Shown here: piece after piece, positions 58,058 to 64,000 of the stretch
Numbering within the stretch: the first letter of the stretch is position 1
Layout: each line of letters opens with the position of its first letter
Source: Viridothelium virens
Lineage: Eukaryota; Ascomycota; Dothideomycetes; Trypetheliales; Trypetheliaceae
DNA length: 64,000 bases
Assembly (NCBI GenBank): GCA_010094025.1
Contig: ML991821.1
Span: forward strand, 124,001-188,000
Reading direction: 5' to 3'
Made by a program: the position numbers and the translations under genes
Notes under the pieces: model-generated
Seen by the model: the letters and a program-made list of their open reading frames with translations, nothing else
Told to the model about the DNA's origin: nothing
The model's database searches: none

Positions 58058-60328
58058 TCACTCGATGCTTTCAATCACGACTTCTTCCCCGCCCGCGACC
58101 ACCTGTGGCATGTGTTTCCTCTTCTTGCCTGAACTTCCCATTTCCTTCTCCTTCCGCTTCCTTTTCTTCTTCTTGTCCCCTTCATTCTCCTTATTTGCAC
58201 CATTGGTCGACCCGTCCCCATTGGCAACTTTCCCACTCAGGTGCAACCTTGCCGCTTCCCTCTGCTTTCTCTCCTCAGCGGCCTCCTTTCTCTTCTCCTC
58301 AATCTTCTTCATCGCCTCCTGCTCCTGCTCCGCTAGCTCCTCCCTTAACTTCACGGGATCCACAAACCCCCACCCCTCTTCAGTCCCCTCGCCTTCCCCG
58401 CCGCCTTCTCCTATATCTCGTCCAGTCGCTTGTGCATACTGTTCCAGGCTCATCGGCACCCTCCCCTGAACCCCCAATGCCTCATCCAACAAGTCCGGAT
58501 TCTCCCTCTCCTCCCGCGTGAACTTGGCCTTGATTTGGCGCCGATTTCTCCCAGCGAACATCGCAGCGATAATGCCGAAGTCGGTCCCAAACATACGGAG
58601 CGCCTCATAGAATACACGTGTCTCATCCGGGTCCCAGGGGTCGCTTTTGTGGGCTCGAGGCAGTCGGTCTTCAGGGTCGCGGCGGGTAGTGTAGAGCCAG
58701 GAGTGCGCTGTCAGGCGTTGGGAGAGGTCGTCTTCTTCAATGGGAGCGGTAGACGGGTCCAGAACATCGTTTGAGGCTGCGTGCCGGTCTATTTGCAGGG
58801 AGGTTTCGTCTAGTTGGATGACCCCATCAACAATTCTGAGCATTGGACCTTGGTGCACATTTTCCTCGTGGTTCACTGCTACACGGTCGCTGCTGTCTCG
58901 AATGCCGTCTTCATGGGGAACATCGAGGGAAGCGCTATGCTGACGATCGCGTACGCCTCGGCCGACAGAACTGAGACTACGCAGATGGTCCTGAGCGACT
59001 TGCTGCTTGATTTTACGTTTAGCTAAATCCCTAGCTTGAAGTCGCTTCTCTTTACTACTTTTTTGCCCTGTCCGTGTGTCTTTGCAGAGGTCATGCATAG
59101 TGGTTATCGAAGGTGTGATCTCGACGTGCTCATTTTCGGGCGGCGTTTCTCTACGTTGGCGTTTTCGTCGACGGGTAGTACCACTGGGGGTGGTTGCAAA
59201 CTCGTTCGACGCTGCAGGAGTGGATGACGTTTGTGAAGTACGCGATCGATGTTTCACCTTATGCGATCTCTGAATAGGTGTAGCAGATTCCGTGCCAGAA
59301 GGCTGACGTATTTCGCCATGGTCTTCTTGAGTGTTGACACCGGCAACTTCCGCTTGCTGCGTAGAGCGAGCACCAGTCGAGGCCGCCATTCCTTCAATCG
59401 GGTTTGAAAGCTCTGCTCGGCGATCATCCTGAATCTCATCTAGCCCCGTTCCACGCATTTGTTGCTTATTTTTCCTCTTGGTGCCTTTGTCCTTTCGAAC
59501 CTTTCGCGGTTTGCGAGCCGGTAAGGGTTCCTCTGGACCCTCGATCGTTCTCATAATGATGCCGCCAGAGGGTGGACTCGGGGGTCGGAGAGGTGGTTTC
59601 GGTATAGATTGCACTGGTTGCTTTGCCTTACATGCCTTTCTTCTTCCGGCCAGGCTGGGTTGCCGCTCCTGGACCTGAGCATCGGCATTTTGGCTCTGTT
59701 CTTCCGTAATCTGGGAAGAAATCTCCTCTGTCCGATCTGTTGCTGGAACTCCGGCCAAAGAGCCCGATGCCCTGTGTGGCTTGGGAACCAGAGACGAGGT
59801 GGACGGAAGTTCATTTGTTTCTTGTGTATGCTCGAGCTCCGATTCTACGGGCTGGGTTCGTCGATCAATAGACTCTTCCTGCACCTCAGCGTTGGGAACT
59901 TCTTGGATGATTTGTTTGGTCGGAGGAGTAGTTTTTCTTCTCTTGGACGGCGGTTCCTCGTGTCCCTCAAGCTGCGTCCTTGGTGAAAGAGATGCTGGGA
60001 TAGTAGAAGACCACGCTTCTTTAGACCCTTGGACGTGTTCAGGACCGTTCGTCGACGCGAAATTGGAATTGACTAATCCTATCCCGGTCTGAATGGGCTC
60101 AGAGGCCTGTGATTGTGAAGGTGGTGGGGTAGGCGGGGCATCTTGTTCTTGGACTGATAGAGCGTGTGCTAATGGAGCTTGACTCTGGGCAGGAGATGGC
60201 TGAGGCTCTGTGCTTGATCGCCTGGAAGACTCAGGTGTCGACTGAGTGGCTTGAGTAGGTCCAGGTCGCCGACGGATCGCAGGAAGCTTGGGAGCGACTT
60301 TTTTAGTCGACTTATTGATGAAGGACAT
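58058..60328 (-). CDS. BDP1: TFIIIB subunit Bdp1 (B'')
   Basis: Bdp1 is the third subunit of TFIIIB and opens promoters for RNA polymerase III. The intronless frame gives 756 aa from MSFINKSTKKVAPKLPAIRR, the usual fungal N-terminus. A long Ser/Pro/Gln-rich region precedes the core. The core contains QRLTAHSWLYTTRRDPEDRL and then the extended SANT domain (~560-615): SDPWDPDETRVFYEALRMFG, TDFGIIAAMFAGRNRRQIKA, KFTREERENPDLLDEAL. The C-terminus is a charged helix EEKRKEAAEERKQREAARLH and a Lys-rich nuclear-signal-like stretch (KKKKRKRKEKE). I use ATG 60328; the frame is open upstream only from a non-ATG codon. It shares a 436-bp divergent promoter with BRE1. Confidence 0.93.
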   Translation of the reverse strand: MSFINKSTKKVAPKLPAIRRRPGPTQATQSTPESSRRSSTEPQPSPAQSQAPLAHALSVQEQDAPPTPPPSQSQASEPIQTGIGLVNSNFASTNGPEHVQGSKEAWSSTIPASLSPRTQLEGHEEPPSKRRKTTPPTKQIIQEVPNAEVQEESIDRRTQPVESELEHTQETNELPSTSSLVPKPHRASGSLAGVPATDRTEEISSQITEEQSQNADAQVQERQPSLAGRRKACKAKQPVQSIPKPPLRPPSPPSGGIIMRTIEGPEEPLPARKPRKVRKDKGTKRKNKQQMRGTGLDEIQDDRRAELSNPIEGMAASTGARSTQQAEVAGVNTQEDHGEIRQPSGTESATPIQRSHKVKHRSRTSQTSSTPAASNEFATTPSGTTRRRKRQRRETPPENEHVEITPSITTMHDLCKDTRTGQKSSKEKRLQARDLAKRKIKQQVAQDHLRSLSSVGRGVRDRQHSASLDVPHEDGIRDSSDRVAVNHEENVHQGPMLRIVDGVIQLDETSLQIDRHAASNDVLDPSTAPIEEDDLSQRLTAHSWLYTTRRDPEDRLPRAHKSDPWDPDETRVFYEALRMFGTDFGIIAAMFAGRNRRQIKAKFTREERENPDLLDEALGVQGRVPMSLEQYAQATGRDIGEGGGEGEGTEEGWGFVDPVKLREELAEQEQEAMKKIEEKRKEAAEERKQREAARLHLSGKVANGDGSTNGANKENEGDKKKKRKRKEKEMGSSGKKRKHMPQVVAGGEEVVIESIE

Positions 60329-60764
60329 GGTTGGAAAAAACACAGTCGCTGCAGGTTCAGGGCTGCGCTACAACCAGAGCAAAGTCGTATCGAGAGGTAT
60401 GCACCGATCGCTGCCTTCCTCTTCCAGTGAGTGCATGTTCAGGTGGGACTGTTCCTCTCCTGAGTTCTGCGTCTAGAGTGAGTAAGTTGGCGAGTGCGAC
60501 TCGGTGATGCTTAAGACCGGGATACCGAGGTGCCGGCGCAGGTAGACCTAGCGCTCGCTTATTTGAGCTTATCCTGTTGCTCGCTAGCGTTAGATCACGT
60601 GCCTAGAGGAGCCTCACCTGAGAGTTCACCATCTTTCGATTCTCCTTTTTCCTACCCAGTATCCCAATTCGATTCCTCCTAGGCTCATTCTCATAGCCAC
60701 ATGCAGCTCCTTGTCAGCGGCATCTGCTGTGGCTCCAGATTAGTCGCCTGCTCCGCCGCTCCTC
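60329..60764. other. Bidirectional promoter between BDP1 and BRE1
   Basis: The 436-bp spacer separates two divergent start codons. It is pyrimidine-rich close to the BRE1 start. No other feature is seen. Confidence 0.6.
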
Positions 60765-63234
60765 ATGACGTTGGCTGAAGCAGCGCCCGTCTCTGCTCCT
60801 GGTGCAATCTTAGGCAAAGTCATCATGGATGAACGTAAGCGACCTTCAATCTCAGATCCTGACGACGTTGCGCCTCCTGCAAAGAGACAGGCTGTCACTG
60901 TCAATGGCGCCAAGAACCAGTCAGACGCCGACCTGCCTTGGAAAGATGAAATCGATGTACGGTAATTTCTTGACCGAGTTCAGCGACTCTCACTGCCTCT
61001 ACGTCTCTGACATGTTTAATCTTCGCAGCGCTACCAGAAAGATGCCATACTACGTCAAATGAAGGAGTATAAGCGTGAGAAGGGTTTGCTAGAGACTCAG
61101 GTTGCGGATCTGACCAAGCGATCTCTATATCACGATGATCATTTGCGAGTCATAGAGACCTGGTTCACACAAGTTAGTACATTACATCTTTCGCACATAT
61201 CAAAGTCGCTGATTAAAATTTTTCACCAGCTGCTCGACGAAATTATGGTGCTTGCAAACGATATCAATACCGCCGGCCTATCTAACAATACTGGTAGGGT
61301 TATTGAAAATTGACACTCGTTCATCACCCCACAGAAGAGACTGATTGGAATACTGGCAGATGATGTCCCGTTCCGTTCATCGTTGCTCTTCGAGGACAAC
61401 GAAAAATTCCAAGAGCATCTCTCTTCCAAATCAGGCCTGATCAAGACAGTCATGAAAGCCTTATTTGAGAAACTGCCCACCGCGTCATCAGAGGTCAGAG
61501 ACCTTCAGTCCCGACTGGCCAGCTTGCTCGCGGCCGAGAAGGCCCATATTATCGAGTTGCACCGCGTTACGACCGAAAAAGATCAGTTATCCGACAGGCT
61601 CGAGAATGCGTCCTACCGGTACATGGTAGCTGAAAAGAAGTTGGAACGAGCCAAAAGCGTTGCGGTTCAGAAGCTAGAAAGACAGGCAACATTTGGTGGA
61701 CGAAGTGAATCGGGGAGTGGCATCAGTGGAGATGCCGTTCCTGCGGTGAAGCAAGAGGCTACGAATGGGACCTTGGAGGACGGCGCTTCTGTCTTTGAGG
61801 CAGAAGCTGCACGTAAAGAAGCTGTGGCTGCTTCCGAGAAGAGAAAAGAGCAATTGGAACAGCTCGAGGCTGAGAACAAGAGACTAACGGAGGAGCTCAC
61901 GTCCTTCAATATTCGTATGAATACCTTGTCAAATGATGACTATGCCAAGACAGAACTCTTCAAACTTGCGAAATCCCAGCAGGAAGAATCTATCAAGCGC
62001 ATCAATGACTTGGAAGCAACAAACGTCCAATTGAGAGAGGAGGCCCAAAGACTTCAATTAGAACGATCCTCTTATCGTGAACGACTCGAGGAAGACTCAC
62101 GGGCAACAATCGCAGAGTCGGAAGTCCAGCTCGCACGATCAGAAACGGATCTAGCTCGCATAAGAAACTCGCGCGATGAACTGCTTGCTGATCAGTCGAT
62201 CCGTAAAGCAAGTGAATCTCAACAACGGACCGCCGAAGCTCATCTTAAAACCCTTGCAGAGTCCAGGCAAGATCGGATCACGGCTTTAGCAGCAGAGGTG
62301 GAGCGGCTCAAGTTGCAGCTTGGCGAGAAACAGGATCTTACCAACTTTGAAGCACCGTTGGATGGTATGTCGGCACAGGAACTGAAGCAAAAAGCTGCCA
62401 GTGTACAAAAGGAGTACGACTTACTCAACACTGAGCTACAGTCCATGGAAGCGGCGTTCAAGAAGGCATCAGCGCTGAGTAATAAAAAAGTCATGGATGT
62501 GACGAGTTCAGAAGAGGTGGCGGCTAGGTTGATTGCGGAAAAGGCAAAGGCGGACCAGAAGTATTTTGCAGCCATGAAGCTCAAAGAAAGCAGAGAAGCG
62601 GAGAATCGAACTCTCCGCAATCAGAATGCCAAAAGCTCGGAAATCATTGCAACTCTTAAAGACAATGCCGGGACTCGTGAGCAGTTCGCAGATAAACTTG
62701 AGAAACAGCTCTTCGAGACAAAGGAGGCCTTGAACACCCTGACGGCCCAGTATCGCGCTACTCAACAGAAATCTGCCGAACAAGGGTACACTTGTGAGGA
62801 ACACAAAAATCAAGTGAACGAACTGAAAAAGTCTATCACGGTCAAGGACTCTGTGGCACTGGCGGCATCACAAGGGCAGCGAAAGGCTGAGACAGAGCTT
62901 GAGGAGACAAAAGCACGCTTGGAAGAAACGAAAAAGAGCCTTGAAGGATGGAAGAAGAAGAGCTTGGGTAGTCAGAGTGACGAGGACAAAATGCTTCGTG
63001 TACGTTCATCCGCGGGTCATCATAGACAGGTTCAGGTGATACTAACAATCTTTGATCCAGTCAATCGCTATTTGCACCATCTGCCGGAAGAACTTCAAAA
63101 ATACTGCCCTCAAGACTTGCGGCCATGTCTTCTGTCAGGAGTGTGTTAGCGAGCGAATGACATCCCGCATGCGGAAATGCCCCAACTGCGGGAGAGCGTT
63201 CGGGAGCAACGACTGCATGCGCGTCACTCTCTAG
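60765..63234 (+). CDS. BRE1: E3 ubiquitin ligase Bre1 (histone H2B monoubiquitination)
   Basis: Bre1 works with Rad6 to monoubiquitinate histone H2B during transcription. Exons 60765-60956, 61029-61172, 61230-61293, 61360-62999 and 63061-63234 give 737 aa. The N-terminus reads ERKRPSISDPDDVAPPAKRQ, then RYQKDAILRQMKEYKREKGL. The middle is one long coiled coil. The last exon encodes a C3HC4 RING: CTIC (685, 688), CGHVFC (700, 702, 705), C708 and CPNC (720, 723), ending in the conserved CMRVTL. The fourth intron-exon junction uses an acceptor CTGGCAG at 61359, chosen because it restores DVPFRSSLLFEDNEKFQEHL. ATG 60825 (MDERKRPS) is an alternative start. Confidence 0.92.
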
Positions 63235-63720
63235 CCGCCCGTCAAGTTCAACCTTCGCTACAACCAAAGATGGTTTCCACGTACGCCTACCTACATTTTC
63301 GCTGTGTAAAATATTGAGATGTCCCTTTTCCTTTTGAATGCAACTTGCTCATTTGCCTGCACGCTGGAATTATGGCGGTGGCCAACCCAGCAGGCGCTTG
63401 GAGGCAGAGGGAGTCAAGAAGCACACAGAGTTACGGCGAAAGCAAAAGTGTAAGATACAGATGTTTAATTGAGATTGACCCATCTGAGTGGCGTTAGCTG
63501 GCACAGGTTTCTCAGCTTCTGCCTACAGCGTTTGCCATCTAGGGTCAGTCAAGTAGTGCAAGAAATGCATCTGACGAGAGAGGCGTCTTCTCCAAGTCAG
63601 TCGAGGTGAATCGAATGTCAGCACCCGGTCAGCGACCAGGTGCGTTCAGGTATGCAGAAGTAGGGACAGCCGGCCAAACATTACCGCTCGGGCCCGCTCT
63701 AGCTTAATCTTTATGCGTGA
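63235..63720. other. Convergent 3' region between BRE1 and the right-edge gene
   Basis: About 490 bp between two genes that end facing each other. No frame, RNA gene or repeat is supported. Confidence 0.5.
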
Positions 63721-64000
63721 TCACTCCTGCGAAAGCGCAATCAACACATACTCTGCCATCTTCTCGGCAACGGGAATGCTATGCGCTGTCCGATTTGTCA
63801 GCTTAGACTGCACCGAGTCCATCACGCGGCACCATGTCTCCAAGTAGGGACTTACTCAAACAGAATGCGTGACCCATCCCTATTCGATTGTCAATTTCCA
63901 TATGTGGCTTTCCCCGTCCCTTTCCCATCTTCCTATCCCCGTCAGCTGTTGGGTCGTATGCACGTGCGCTGATTAGGGCTGCGCGGGTATGATCTGCTAT
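63721..64000 (-). CDS. 3' end of a further minus-strand gene, cut off by the window
   Basis: The terminal exon 63854-63721 reads SPYLETWCRVMDSVQSKLTN, then RTAHSIPVAEKMAEYVLIAL and SQE before TGA. An upstream exon (64000-63964, IADHTRAALISA) joins it in frame through a 109-nt intron with a pyrimidine-rich acceptor. The amphipathic end with 'VAEKMAEYVLIALS' recalls the C-termini of short-chain dehydrogenases, but that is a weak resemblance. Most of the gene lies beyond the window. Confidence 0.45.

Noticed and set aside
1-64000. CRISPR arrays, rRNA genes, intact transposons, LTR or virus-like elements
   Set aside because: Looked for regularly spaced repeats, terminal repeats and transposase, reverse transcriptase or capsid motifs; none was seen.

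Overview
This is nuclear DNA from a filamentous ascomycete (Pezizomycotina). The evidence is dense protein-coding genes on both strands, many introns of 45-115 nt with GT...AG ends and CTGAC/CTAAC-like branch points, and fungal-typical families: an Stl1-like sugar transporter, a PTH11-type membrane protein, a Ycf1-like ABCC pump, HsbA, a YDR124W/DUF2841 protein, Rmp1, Smp3, Cdc34, Get4 and Bdp1. The species cannot be fixed from sequence alone. I see no CRISPR array, rRNA, intact transposon or virus-like element. Exon boundaries were assigned by hand from reading frame, splice signals and remembered family motifs. No alignment or search was run.

Layout. 1-4.4 kb: the 3' part of LAS21 (+) meets RMP1 (-) tail to tail. 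5.5-17 kb: three membrane proteins on the + strand (sugar transporter, PTH11-type receptor-like protein, Ycf1-like ABC pump), separated by long gene-poor spacers. 19.4-28 kb: a DUF2841 gene and the mRNA-export scaffold SAC3 (+). 28.3-34.6 kb: a minus-strand run of a PAF-acetylhydrolase-like enzyme, SMP3 and RAI1. 35-38.7 kb: a GNAT acetyltransferase, a minus-strand orphan gene, a doubtful small gene and a plus-strand orphan gene. 39-40.6 kb: GET4 and tRNA-Gly(CCC), both minus. 42.5-46.9 kb: CDC34 and a UBA/UIM protein with a degenerate USP-like body (+). 47.8-52.6 kb: secreted HsbA (-) and a phytanoyl-CoA-dioxygenase-like protein (+), 3 kb apart. 52.8-63.2 kb: tightly packed housekeeping genes in divergent pairs: OCRL-like 5-phosphatase (-)/DCP1 (+), then BDP1 (-)/BRE1 (+). 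The last 280 bp hold the 3' end of a further minus-strand gene.

Themes. Two genes of the GPI-anchor pathway (LAS21, SMP3) lie about 30 kb apart. RNA metabolism is heavily represented (RMP1, SAC3, RAI1, DCP1, BDP1, tRNA). Ubiquitin biology appears three times (CDC34, the UBA/UIM protein, BRE1). Most of these genes are ordinary housekeeping loci. The most unusual observations are an inferred 8-nt microexon in RAI1, a helically phased CTGAG array upstream of an orphan gene, a probable USP-like pseudoprotease, a stop-free 72-nt first intron in GET4, and several overrepresented 8-9-mers confined to intergenic DNA.
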